A program made the translations under genes and the position numbers. A DNA stretch of 64,000 nucleotides from an uncultured Bacteroidota bacterium (lineage in GTDB: Bacteria > Bacteroidota > Bacteroidia > Flavobacteriales > Flavobacteriaceae), in assembly GCA_902619315.1 (NCBI GenBank), contig CACNDW010000001.1, forward strand, positions 62,001 to 126,000, in the 5' to 3' direction. The notes under the pieces are model-generated. The model saw nothing but the letters and a program-made list of their open reading frames with translations, did not search any database and was not told the origin of the DNA. Below, piece by piece: positions 26,493 to 36,089 of this stretch (within the stretch, counting starts at the first letter, position 1; each line of letters begins with the position of its first letter).

Positions 26493-26942
26493 ATGAGGAT
26501 ATTTAGAGACATTCAAGGCCAACGATTAGACCCCATTGAGCATACACTAAATATTCTTAAAGAATATCCCAATGTTCAGATCCACATTGGGTCTGATTCT
26601 CAGAATATAGGTAAATCAACAAAATATGCAACAGTGATCGCCTACCGTTTTGGGAGTAGAGGCGTGCACTATATACTAAGTAAAAAGCAGGAGGTATTGA
26701 TCGAGGATATGTGGACCAGATTATGGCAGGAGGCAGAAATGAGTATTGATGTAGCTGAATGGCTCACGCATCAGGTAAGCGTTAGGGTTGAAATTGATAT
26801 GGATTACAACAGCGATACAAATTTTAAGTCAAACAAATTGATCTCAGCCACAAAAGGTTGGGCCAATTCCTTGGGCTATAAAGTAAATGTAAAGCCAAAC
26901 AATCAGATCGCAACCCGCGCAGCTGATTATCACTGCAAATAG
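26493..26942 (+). CDS. YkuK-type ribonuclease H-like protein (DUF458)
   Basis: 149 residues. The early motif IHIGSDSQNIGKSTKYATVIAY-type strand pattern with Asp in GSDSQ, a mid-protein Glu/Asp pair (QEAEMSIDVAEWL) and a C-terminal acidic block (ATRAADYHC) fit the RNase H fold seen in the YkuK family of Firmicutes and Bacteroidota. The cellular function is unknown. It ends 1 nt before the stop of the convergent DgcN-like gene and starts with ATG at 26493, 61 nt from the divergent ABA4-like gene. Confidence 0.8.
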   Translation: MRIFRDIQGQRLDPIEHTLNILKEYPNVQIHIGSDSQNIGKSTKYATVIAYRFGSRGVHYILSKKQEVLIEDMWTRLWQEAEMSIDVAEWLTHQVSVRVEIDMDYNSDTNFKSNKLISATKGWANSLGYKVNVKPNNQIATRAADYHCK

Positions 26943-26943
26943 T

Positions 26944-27975
26944 TTATAAAAAATCCTTTACTATTTTATCAACCCCAAATCGAAGGACATCGGTAACAGG
27001 AATTTTTAATTCACTTTCTAAATTGATAATGTACTTTTTTGCTTCTTTATCGGGCAGTTTAACTGTATTCAGAGCAATGCCCACAACTTTTGGATTACCA
27101 TAGGTGCCAGCTACAGAGGCTAATGTTTCATTAAGGGCTATAAAATATCGTAGATCTGGGATTTTGATGGATTCGGGATTTCTTAAAGTAGTTTTATCAG
27201 CACGATGACAGAGGATCATATGGGTAGGACAAGTGCCACGCATTAAGGGAAGGGTTGCGGCACTGCCAGGATGCAATAAAGACCCTTGTCCCTCAACAAC
27301 TACCAGGGAGCGTTCACTGTGATTTACTACCATTTGTTCTACTGCCCCACAGGCATGATCTACTTTCAGTGCATCTAGAGGAATTCCACTACCCATAAGT
27401 GTTATACCAATTTGTCCAGTTGCCACGAAAGCGGTATCAATTTGGTTATTTTGCGCCCAGCGGTAAATTTCCAAACCAGCAGTCATTTTACCACAAGCCA
27501 TGTCTGTTCCTATCATAAGCAGACGCTTATTGGTTAATTTTGCTGCACGACCAGAAGCAATTTTGGGGGTAAATTGGGGGACCCTGACATCCCATATCCA
27601 TTGAGTGGGGTTTTGTATGAGGTTGGAAAATGAGGGCCCAAGGCAGTCATGAAGTCCATTGATAATACTTAGACCACTATTTAAAGCCTCCTTGATTACA
27701 GAATGCCAAGTATCGGGTATCTTGCCACCAGAAGGAGCTATCCCTAAAATTAAAACTTCGGCGCCATGATCAATAACTTGATCTAATTTTTTATAAATGG
27801 GAATATCTCTATCTATGGTATATTCCTGATTTATATTCCTTCCTGCGTGATTGGAGTCAATTATCCCCACAATGGGATTTTGAAGATACCGTATTACTCC
27901 TAATCCCATTTTCACGTATTCACTGTGAATATAACCCTCCATGTAAAGTGCCACTCTTTGATGGGGTTTAAGCAT
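26944..27975 (-). CDS. DUF1611 family protein, DgcN-like
   Basis: 343 residues. The N-terminal third is Rossmann-like, and the C-terminal part has a P-loop-like motif (GTDMACGKMTAGLEI) and VVEGQGSLLHPGSAATLPL. This is the DUF1611 family; the proteobacterial member DgcN is reported as a D-glutamate N-acetyltransferase acting with the racemase DgcA in D-glutamate catabolism. Here the next gene upstream, overlapping by 8 nt, is exactly a DgcA/dipeptide-epimerase homologue, so a joint role in D-glutamate or muropeptide use is likely but not proven for Bacteroidota. It was earlier annotated in many genomes as an NAD-dependent epimerase. Confidence 0.82.
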   Translation of the reverse strand: MLKPHQRVALYMEGYIHSEYVKMGLGVIRYLQNPIVGIIDSNHAGRNINQEYTIDRDIPIYKKLDQVIDHGAEVLILGIAPSGGKIPDTWHSVIKEALNSGLSIINGLHDCLGPSFSNLIQNPTQWIWDVRVPQFTPKIASGRAAKLTNKRLLMIGTDMACGKMTAGLEIYRWAQNNQIDTAFVATGQIGITLMGSGIPLDALKVDHACGAVEQMVVNHSERSLVVVEGQGSLLHPGSAATLPLMRGTCPTHMILCHRADKTTLRNPESIKIPDLRYFIALNETLASVAGTYGNPKVVGIALNTVKLPDKEAKKYIINLESELKIPVTDVLRFGVDKIVKDFL

Positions 27976-29017
27976 GATATTCGGATTTTAGGGTACCTCC
28001 ATGACCTGGAACAAAATCAGCAAGGGTTACTCCATTGCATAATTGAGTTCCTTTGGCAGGGTCAGGTGCCAAATTGTAATGGGAATCTAGATCTACTTGG
28101 TCAATCTCTCCTGATATTGCAGCTGCAGCAGCTATGGAAACCGAAGATTCACTCATACAGCCTATCATCGTTTTAAGATGAAATTTTTTTGCCATTTTGA
28201 TAATCTCTATGGCCTCAGTAATTCCTCCGCATTTCATCAATTTAATGTTCACACCATCGATGTAATTAGCCCATTTACAGACATCATCGGCATATCGCAA
28301 AGATTCGTCAATATAAATAGGTAGTGGACGATTGGGATATAGATATTTAAGCTCGGACTCATTCCCTTGATGCAAAGGTTGTTCAATATATTCAACCCCC
28401 CTGTCCGCCAACCATTTCATCATATAAATTGCTTCTTTAGTGGACCAGCCACCGTTGGCATCAACTCTGATTTTGAGTTGAAGTTTTTGTGTGCTTTCAA
28501 CCACTTGGTTGAACATTTGTTGATCAGCTTCAACTCCCCTTGGGGACCCGAGTTTTATTTTTAGGGCTTTTGCGGAGGAGTTATGTAGCATCTGTTGGAT
28601 TCTTTCTTTGACCTGATCTGGAGGAATGATCCCCAAGGTAAGAGAAGTTGGGACTGTAGGCCGAGGGATATCGAGTAACTGATTAAGCGGTAGTTGGGCT
28701 TTTTTTGCTTTCCAATCCCATAGTGCAATATCCAAAGCTGCATAGGCGCACGGAGCAATTCCAATTTGCTTGGCCTTTTGATTTAATAATTCGATATTAT
28801 TGGGATCTATTCCTTGCTCCAAAAAAGCAGCTAGTTGATCTTGCATTTCCTCTACTGTCTCGGCTTTTTCATTTTTTCCAGGAGCAGCCTCTCCCCAACC
28901 TATAAATCCGTCTTTTTCAAAAGAGATAAAGAGGTTATGGGAATCTCCTCTTACCCCCCTGCTTATAACTAAAGGAAACCTTTTTTTGAGTAATACTTTA
29001 TAAAATTTTACACGCAT
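27968..29017 (-). CDS. Dipeptide epimerase / DgcA-like enolase-superfamily racemase
   Basis: 349 residues, muconate-lactonising subgroup of the enolase superfamily. Visible catalytic elements: the KxK motif in LKIKLGSP (about residue 160), metal ligands in RVDANGGW, YIEQPL and YIDESL, the general acid/base Lys in VNIKLMKCGG, and the substrate motif DLDSHY near the end, as in L-Ala-D/L-Glu epimerases where DxD binds the dipeptide amine. Reactions possible: epimerising L-Ala-D-Glu from peptidoglycan recycling, or N-acetyl-D-glutamate racemisation (DgcA). The overlapping DUF1611 gene favours the latter. It also overlaps the VanZ-like gene by 10 nt. Confidence 0.87.
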   Translation of the reverse strand: MRVKFYKVLLKKRFPLVISRGVRGDSHNLFISFEKDGFIGWGEAAPGKNEKAETVEEMQDQLAAFLEQGIDPNNIELLNQKAKQIGIAPCAYAALDIALWDWKAKKAQLPLNQLLDIPRPTVPTSLTLGIIPPDQVKERIQQMLHNSSAKALKIKLGSPRGVEADQQMFNQVVESTQKLQLKIRVDANGGWSTKEAIYMMKWLADRGVEYIEQPLHQGNESELKYLYPNRPLPIYIDESLRYADDVCKWANYIDGVNIKLMKCGGITEAIEIIKMAKKFHLKTMIGCMSESSVSIAAAAAISGEIDQVDLDSHYNLAPDPAKGTQLCNGVTLADFVPGHGGTLKSEYHA

Positions 29018-29403
29018 ATTAAGGTCTTAATGTTGAAGCGGTAGAGTTTTGGGTAAAAGTAAATCATAACAACCATAAGCACTATCCCGTGTGCATTTGC
29101 AAGAACATCCAAAAAAGTAACGTAGTGATCATAAGTAAAAAAATATTGGCCCAATCCAATTAGAAAACCGAATATAAGAGAAACTTTGGCACGACTAAAC
29201 AAAGGGTTTTGTGTGATAATTTCTTGAGTGAAAGTCTTACTTAAAAACAAACTTAGTAAGGCATAAAATACACAATGTCCATGTTGGTCTCGATGTTTAA
29301 ACCATGGTTCAGCATTATCCTCAATTAGAGGATTTGAAAAACTTGTGTAAATAATTAATCCCAACCAAACAAGTGATAGAACTAACCAAAAGTAATTATT
29401 CAT
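29008..29403 (-). CDS. VanZ-like family membrane protein
   Basis: 131 residues, four membrane helices. The pattern of a charged loop DQHGHCVFYALLSLFLS followed by GLGQYFF and DVLANAHGIVL matches the VanZ-like fold (D-x-x-x-H-FxxY and the SxxDxxANxxG block). Family members influence cell-envelope targeting drugs but have no set biochemical role. It starts 21 nt after the stop of the giant adhesin gene and its end overlaps the racemase gene by 10 nt, so it heads a three-gene unit with the DgcA/DgcN-like pair. Confidence 0.75.
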   Translation of the reverse strand: MNNYFWLVLSLVWLGLIIYTSFSNPLIEDNAEPWFKHRDQHGHCVFYALLSLFLSKTFTQEIITQNPLFSRAKVSLIFGFLIGLGQYFFTYDHYVTFLDVLANAHGIVLMVVMIYFYPKLYRFNIKTLICV

Positions 29404-29424
29404 TAAAAGACTTAAGCTCTGAGA

Positions 29425-32400
29425 TTATCTTTTCAAATATATAAAACCTTTTAATGGGGGCTGACCATTACCCAAATCTAAAATGTAAAAATATGTTCCC
29501 TCAGGCAAGTTTTGTTCATTTGAGTTAGAATAGGAAGCTCTTAATTCTCCATTCCAATCATTTTTATAAGGTGCCTCTTTGAGAACAATAGTTTCCCAAC
29601 GAGAATAAATCGTCAACATATGATCAGGAAATTTCCCCAACCCATCAATAATCCAGTTTTCATTTACTCCATCATTATCTGGTGAAAACCCGTTGGGGAT
29701 ATATAGGGGTTGATAAATGAGAAGGATTTCTTGGGAGAAATTAGAGGGGTCACAGGCATAGTTTTTTGAACTTATTACAGCTCTGATTTTGAAATCAACG
29801 AGAGTTTCTTGTGGATTGAGTAAAACCAAGTTTTTGGAATTCACCCCTGTGAAGGCTTCTGAGGTTTCCAAATCTTGCCAGTCAGACTCAGATGGTCTCA
29901 AAATCTGCCATTGAATATCAAACATTTCAATGTTATCTAACTGTACAGACAAAATCATATTTTGATTGGGGATCAATGCCATAGTAACAGAATTTTGCAG
30001 GCTAAAGGTTGGGCTTTTTGGCAATTCTAAATAATCGAATTGACCGGAGTTGTCACGATCCTCTGCTGGTGTATAGCCATTGCTATTAATTACCCTTCCC
30101 TGTGCATCAACCTCGACTGGGCTGATTCCCAAAATTCCATCTTGATCTGGGTCCTCAAATCCAGCTTCAATAGTATCGTAACATCCATCTCCATCACTGT
30201 CCAAATCTAAGCTATTACTTTTACCGTCTGAATCAAAATCCTCTTGTGTTTCATCGGTATCCAAAATGCCATCATTATCATCATCCAAATCAATATCATT
30301 GGGAACACCATCCTGATCACAATCCTGATCAGCGTTAATGACAAGGCTAATACTTGCATACAGAAAATCACAATTATTATAGGGCTCAGTTTGATCTATG
30401 GCTTCTTGAATATTGGATACTCCATCCCCATCAATATCGGGGTCGCAAAGATCACCAATACCATCCCTATCTAGATCTTCTTGATTAGGATTAAAATCGA
30501 AAGGACAATTGTCGATGATTTCGTGAATGCCGTCATTGTCATGATCCAAATCATTGTCTTGGTTTACAAGATCAACTTTAAGAAAATCTGCATTCAAATA
30601 ATCGGTATCAGGGGAAGAAGGGTCAACATAGATCAATAGGCTTGTAAAAATATCTCCATCAAAAAGGTAATCATCGACTCCTATTAGAGTAATAGTTTGG
30701 GGCTGATCCCAGTTCTGGGGGCTGAAGGTCAAATAGGCTTTGTTTAGCCCAAGCTCAGTAGGGTCTGGAATTGTAAAACTAATTATGACATCTGCATTGG
30801 GTTGAGAATTCAATTTAATGGACAGAATTGTTGAGCTGCCCGATTCACTAAGAGATGAAAGTAGTTGGAAGGAGGTAGTAACAGTTCCAGATTCTGCAGG
30901 GGAAATAGGGTCGACTGCTCCGCTGAGAATAATTCCAGGAAAATCATTGTCTAAATTGACTAAAATTAAATCGGCTACTGAATTGGCATTTAATTGGTTA
31001 TAGGCAGAATCTGTTGACTGTGGATCTCCAGTTACAAAATTCACCTCCTGGCTTCCGTCCAACAAGAAGTCATCCAAACCGGATAGGATAAGTACATTTG
31101 ATTCAGGATCATCCCAATTTTCATTTTCAATGGTGATCTCTGATACCAATAAAGCCATTTCATCGGAATTTTCCATAAGGGCAACAGGCAAAGTGACGTC
31201 TTTTCCGTTCATTGGTTTGGTGTTTAGTGAAAAAGCAATTTTAAGTTGGTCCCCATTTTCATCGGTTTGATAATCGTCCTCCAACAAATAGATAGTAATT
31301 CCTGCAAAATCATTGTCCTGATTGATCATCGCCACGGGATCTACACTGGCAGGAATGATATTACCGAAAAAAGGATCTGTACTTGAAATGGCAGTGATAA
31401 AAATACTGTAATTGATAGCACCATCATTGACGGGAATGAGGTCGTCAACTCCAATGACCGTGATGATTTGAGGCTGATCCCAATTAGTGTCAGAAAAAAT
31501 TATTGTAGAGCTTGAAAGTGATCCCTCATTGATGTTTGAACTTGCCCAGCTAATTTGAACCGGTGCAGTAGGGGTGGCACTGAGACGCACTGAAAAGCTT
31601 GCCAATGATCCGTCTTCTCCACTGAGTTGATCTATGGGGTCTATAATGATTTGGGCTAGATCATTATCGATATTAATCACATCTAGCTGTTGAGAGGGCT
31701 CCATTAAAAAACTGGGGTCAGAACTGGCATCAACCGAGACAGTAATTTGAGTTAACTGATCTCCATCGATAATAGTATCATCAACCCCCATTATTAGAAC
31801 CGTTTGAGGTGTATTCCAATTTGAAGGAGTAAAGTGCAATTGTTGGAAGTTAGAATCAACTGCAATCTCCCCAATATCATTGGAGGCGACATTCAAAAAG
31901 ACATCGCTATTAGGTTCTATATCCAAAACGACAGTAAAACTGCCAATATTTTCATTCTCACTCAGATTATTTGATATAGCTCCAATACTAAATCCAGGCT
32001 GATCATTGTCTAAATTTCGAAAGATTAAATCTGCTACATCAAACTCATCCAAAGTATCGTAAACCGCATCGGCTGAGATGGGGTCTGCAGTTTCTAAAAC
32101 CAAAAAAATATCTCCATCAATCAATGTGTCATCCAGTCCTGTTATTGTAATTTGATTATTAAAGGGCTTGTTCCAATCTGCATTTAAGATGGTAACCGAT
32201 GATGCTGATAGGGACACCTCTCCTGGATCCCCCGAAATTGACAATCCAAAGCTTACGTCTGCACCACCAAAAGGTTGAGAAAGTAAATTAAACTGAACGA
32301 CAAATGAACTTCCATTTTCATCCGTTTCTGCTGATCCACCTACAACGGTCAATTCAATTCCGGGGCCTAAATTATCTTGATTAATTAAATTAACATCTTC

Positions 32401-35400
32401 AACCGAACCGCCGTCTAATGCGTTATAATTAGCATCAGTTGAACTGACATTTCCAGTAATTATTTGATAAGCAATATTGCCATCCTTAATTGGTATAGGA
32501 TCAGGTAAACCAGTCACTATTATGGTTTGGGGGGAATCCCAATTAAAAGGACTGAACTCAACATAGTCAATTCCTAACTGTCCCTCGGTAAGGTCACTCG
32601 AGGATAAATCGAGTCTTACGATACCTGATGGTTTGGATAATAGCTTTATAGAGAAAGAAGCCTCATCTCCATTTTCACTGGAAATGTTATCCAAAAGAAC
32701 AATTTCAAATCCTGCCGAATTTACATCCAAAATCGATAATGTAACTGTCTTTGCTTCGGCATTAGTGAAGCAGTTTTGGGTCAAGGCAACATTGACCGAA
32801 ACAGTGGGATAAATAATTTGGTCACCATCCAAAAGTCCATCTTCCTTAGGTATTATAGATACAGATTGAGTAACATTCCAATTGGCAGGAGTAAAGGTTA
32901 CCTGGGTAGGAGAAACTATTGCCTCAGTAATATCTGGATTTGAGATGTCTAATACAACGTTTGAGGCTGGAGACTCTTGCAAAGTAATACTAAAAATAGT
33001 AGGAGAATCCGTCTCACTGAGGTTAAATAACTCAGGTTCTATTGTAAAGACTTTTGGAGGTTCCATATTGAGCAAAGCTATATCGGAAATAACAGGGTTG
33101 CAAAGATAATTTCCTTCGGCCACAGTAACACGATAGGAAGTGTTGTCTAATGAATTATCTGCTGGAGTTACAATCATGACAGAGGAGCTAGTATTGGTAT
33201 ATGTTCCATCGTCACTTAAATCAATCCAATCGGTCCCATCAAATATTTGCCATTGGAAAACCGGATGAGATAGATCAGTTTGCACTTCAAAATTCGCACT
33301 ACCCCCCAAACAAATAGCTTGCACATTTGGTTGTGTAATGATGTTGGCCGGCAAAGCTGCGCTCCCCACCTCCTGAAAGTCATAGATTCCAGTGAGATCA
33401 GCATCATTAGGTACAGTGTAACCATCATATCCTGACACTAGACCAAATTGGTTGACTGTAGGTGGTGAAGCACCTAAAATACCGTCAGATTCGCTATCTG
33501 TGAAGCCAGCTTCAATAACATCTGAACAACCATCGCCATCACTTTCAAGGTCATAAAAATCAGCGGTACCGTCTCCATCAGTATCTAAGAAATTTTGATG
33601 TAACAATAAACTCCAATTAAAAACTGAAGTCATTACTCCACTGTTAACATGAGTTAAAGTTAGGTTCTGCATATTTTGACCTAAAAAAGAGAAAGTAGGA
33701 CTTGTTGTAACTGAGCTATTAAACTTGAACCTTATTTCATTTGAGGAATGAAGGGTAAGGCCACTTTCGTAGTCATTATCATAGTTGGTATCGACCAATA
33801 AATCATTATTTGGATTTAAAAGTGAGATGCTCTGGCTTACTGAACTTGTTGATATGACAAAGGACTCGCCATCCAAAAATGAATGATTATTATTAAGACT
33901 GTGAATTAATTTAAAATTTACTTTGTCAATAAAGTTCCATTCAATTATATTTTGATTTCCTCCACCAGTCAAAGTAGAACTTAATTCTCCAATTGAAATT
34001 TGATTTATAGAGCTTCCTGTTGCAATAACGGTTGAAACAGTGTAGGCTCCTGCGGTAATATTTGCATCGTCTGAAATAGTAGCAGCATTAATGATCAAAG
34101 GATCATTAATATCAGAAATATCGAGTTGATAATCCCCAAGAGATTCATAAGTATTTAGGATGCCATCATTATCCAAATCCAAGTCAATATTATCATTTAT
34201 ACCATCACCATCAAAATCTGGTGGACAATTACTTACCACGGCTGGTTTGGAATACGCAACACTTGTTGTAACTCCATCGCATGTTATTTCAGCTCTGACT
34301 CTGTAGGAACCTGGAGCATTTGGTAAATAAGGGTTTACACTAACTCCAATGTCTACATAGCCACTTCCATCATTATAAAACCATTTATAGCTGTCATATG
34401 CATCCAAACCTGATGCTCTCAATTGCACATTGGGTAAACATACTTCTCCACTTAAAACAGGTGACTCAATAATTGTTTCTGGAGCTGAAGTAAAACCGGA
34501 ATAAAAACCCCCAGAAGTTGCTGCGCCATTTTGGTTGTAATATGAACAATAAAGTTCTTCGGTTGAATTAATGGAAACATTTCCCTTTAGATCCTCAATA
34601 ATATAGGCTTTATAATCAGCCCCTGATACTATCTCTGGACCCGTAACGCTTACACCACCATCAAAGCTTGAATCGTCTAGAGATTTATAAGTATTTGCAT
34701 CGTCTGAAAAAGTAACAGATGCTGTCAGATTGGTCACAATGGTTACAAATCCTGGGAAATCAGCTGTTCCAATTTTATCAATAAAAGGAATGTTGTTTAC
34801 TTCTCCCTGACTTTGACAGGAAAGTGGAGGAACAAAAAACATTCCTTGATTGGCCTCACTAGTTGTTCCGCCTATACCCTGCCAAGCATAAACATTTTTA
34901 GATGTACTAACATATAGTGTTCTATTTGATCCACCATTTCTATATTCATTTCCCTCTATTAAAACATAGTCCCCGGCTTTAGCTAAATTGGCATAAACAA
35001 GTGATAAATCCCCATCCAGGTAGATATCAGTATCATCTTCGTACGCTACTATTAGTATGTTCTCCCATCCATCCGATCCACTGCCTCTAACAAAAATGTA
35101 TTCATTTCCTATTTTGTCAGCGCCTACGAGTTGGTCAATTCCGTAATCTCTTCCGCTTCCGGTATGAAAACTTCCATTGGCTGAACCACTGTTTACTACA
35201 ATAGGTTTGTCGGATTCAATTAAAACACCTATCAAACCATCTCTATTGGCAACAACATTTTCAGCTTCAGCAGATAGGAGATAAGTTTCTCCCTTGTCTA
35301 ATGTAAAGGTTATGGAAAAGGTTCCTGTACCTGCGGGACTTGCAATTCCTGCTAAATCAAGTCCCCTGTCTAAATTATCAATAAGAACTTGTGTGTTATC

Positions 35401-35958
35401 CTCTGTAGCCATTAAGGAAACAAAGTTTAGATAATTTGAATTATTATTGTTTGCCCCTGGATTTCCACTAGTATAAGTTCCTGATCTAAAAATAGTCCCC
35501 AGTGCAGATAAACCTTTACTTACCAGAGCACCTGCTTGAGGGGGTGTAGAGTCTCCAATTCTACCGGCTCTTAATCTAACAGCAACATATATGGGTGAAT
35601 CTGCAGAAATTATATATCCTTTATCATCAATGACTCTACCTCCATAAAAAGCAGAATTAATTATTGCAAAATTTGATGGCCCTGAACCAATACTATGGAC
35701 ATTAGGAGAGGAATTAGAGACGACATCTGATACAATGCTTACAGTAGATGAGCCAACTGGAGTAATTGAATATGAAACATTGTTATTTGATGGAGTTGAT
35801 ATGTATATGTGCTGGTCAAGTGGATATGCATTAGAGTTAGACGCACCATGAGCTGCTATTGGAGGTATATAGTGCACCTTACTAAGCTGAGCAAATAGGC
35901 TTTGCAAAGCAAAAAACATTAGAAAAGAAAATAAATTTCTAAATAGAATAAACCTCAT
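29425..35958 (-). CDS. Giant T9SS type B adhesin with IgGFc-binding-like, Calx-beta-like and TSP3 regions
   Basis: 2177 residues. Signal peptide to about residue 24 (ALQSLFAQ). Residues about 25-500 resemble the IgGFc-binding N-terminal domain of Bacteroidota adhesins. An Ig-like segment follows (KWFYNDGSGY), then calcium-binding thrombospondin type 3 motifs near 580-610 (DFDGDGINDNIDLDLDNDG) and again around 800. About 970-1800 holds seven divergent Calx-beta-like repeats of roughly 115 residues, each with a SENGDxASFSIxL-type start, an FxPxNWDxPQTIxVxGVDD core and an NxDND end. A second TSP3 block covers about 1800-1970. The C terminus (about 2085-2177; IPNGFSPDNDGVNENW, PEGTYFYILDLG, GFIYLKR) is a T9SS type B sorting domain. 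It is divergent from a PorP/SprF gene, the usual partner. Confidence 0.93.
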   Translation of the reverse strand: MRFILFRNLFSFLMFFALQSLFAQLSKVHYIPPIAAHGASNSNAYPLDQHIYISTPSNNNVSYSITPVGSSTVSIVSDVVSNSSPNVHSIGSGPSNFAIINSAFYGGRVIDDKGYIISADSPIYVAVRLRAGRIGDSTPPQAGALVSKGLSALGTIFRSGTYTSGNPGANNNNSNYLNFVSLMATEDNTQVLIDNLDRGLDLAGIASPAGTGTFSITFTLDKGETYLLSAEAENVVANRDGLIGVLIESDKPIVVNSGSANGSFHTGSGRDYGIDQLVGADKIGNEYIFVRGSGSDGWENILIVAYEDDTDIYLDGDLSLVYANLAKAGDYVLIEGNEYRNGGSNRTLYVSTSKNVYAWQGIGGTTSEANQGMFFVPPLSCQSQGEVNNIPFIDKIGTADFPGFVTIVTNLTASVTFSDDANTYKSLDDSSFDGGVSVTGPEIVSGADYKAYIIEDLKGNVSINSTEELYCSYYNQNGAATSGGFYSGFTSAPETIIESPVLSGEVCLPNVQLRASGLDAYDSYKWFYNDGSGYVDIGVSVNPYLPNAPGSYRVRAEITCDGVTTSVAYSKPAVVSNCPPDFDGDGINDNIDLDLDNDGILNTYESLGDYQLDISDINDPLIINAATISDDANITAGAYTVSTVIATGSSINQISIGELSSTLTGGGNQNIIEWNFIDKVNFKLIHSLNNNHSFLDGESFVISTSSVSQSISLLNPNNDLLVDTNYDNDYESGLTLHSSNEIRFKFNSSVTTSPTFSFLGQNMQNLTLTHVNSGVMTSVFNWSLLLHQNFLDTDGDGTADFYDLESDGDGCSDVIEAGFTDSESDGILGASPPTVNQFGLVSGYDGYTVPNDADLTGIYDFQEVGSAALPANIITQPNVQAICLGGSANFEVQTDLSHPVFQWQIFDGTDWIDLSDDGTYTNTSSSVMIVTPADNSLDNTSYRVTVAEGNYLCNPVISDIALLNMEPPKVFTIEPELFNLSETDSPTIFSITLQESPASNVVLDISNPDITEAIVSPTQVTFTPANWNVTQSVSIIPKEDGLLDGDQIIYPTVSVNVALTQNCFTNAEAKTVTLSILDVNSAGFEIVLLDNISSENGDEASFSIKLLSKPSGIVRLDLSSSDLTEGQLGIDYVEFSPFNWDSPQTIIVTGLPDPIPIKDGNIAYQIITGNVSSTDANYNALDGGSVEDVNLINQDNLGPGIELTVVGGSAETDENGSSFVVQFNLLSQPFGGADVSFGLSISGDPGEVSLSASSVTILNADWNKPFNNQITITGLDDTLIDGDIFLVLETADPISADAVYDTLDEFDVADLIFRNLDNDQPGFSIGAISNNLSENENIGSFTVVLDIEPNSDVFLNVASNDIGEIAVDSNFQQLHFTPSNWNTPQTVLIMGVDDTIIDGDQLTQITVSVDASSDPSFLMEPSQQLDVINIDNDLAQIIIDPIDQLSGEDGSLASFSVRLSATPTAPVQISWASSNINEGSLSSSTIIFSDTNWDQPQIITVIGVDDLIPVNDGAINYSIFITAISSTDPFFGNIIPASVDPVAMINQDNDFAGITIYLLEDDYQTDENGDQLKIAFSLNTKPMNGKDVTLPVALMENSDEMALLVSEITIENENWDDPESNVLILSGLDDFLLDGSQEVNFVTGDPQSTDSAYNQLNANSVADLILVNLDNDFPGIILSGAVDPISPAESGTVTTSFQLLSSLSESGSSTILSIKLNSQPNADVIISFTIPDPTELGLNKAYLTFSPQNWDQPQTITLIGVDDYLFDGDIFTSLLIYVDPSSPDTDYLNADFLKVDLVNQDNDLDHDNDGIHEIIDNCPFDFNPNQEDLDRDGIGDLCDPDIDGDGVSNIQEAIDQTEPYNNCDFLYASISLVINADQDCDQDGVPNDIDLDDDNDGILDTDETQEDFDSDGKSNSLDLDSDGDGCYDTIEAGFEDPDQDGILGISPVEVDAQGRVINSNGYTPAEDRDNSGQFDYLELPKSPTFSLQNSVTMALIPNQNMILSVQLDNIEMFDIQWQILRPSESDWQDLETSEAFTGVNSKNLVLLNPQETLVDFKIRAVISSKNYACDPSNFSQEILLIYQPLYIPNGFSPDNDGVNENWIIDGLGKFPDHMLTIYSRWETIVLKEAPYKNDWNGELRASYSNSNEQNLPEGTYFYILDLGNGQPPLKGFIYLKR

Positions 35959-36089
35959 TTTTTAGTTCAATATTTAAAGTTTGATTTGAGGTTATGTTTG
36001 AATCTGCTGATTTAAATCTCATTTAAAACTAACAAACTTTTGGTTGAAGGCAATTTAATTCATTTTAATTATTTAATATATTTATTGAT

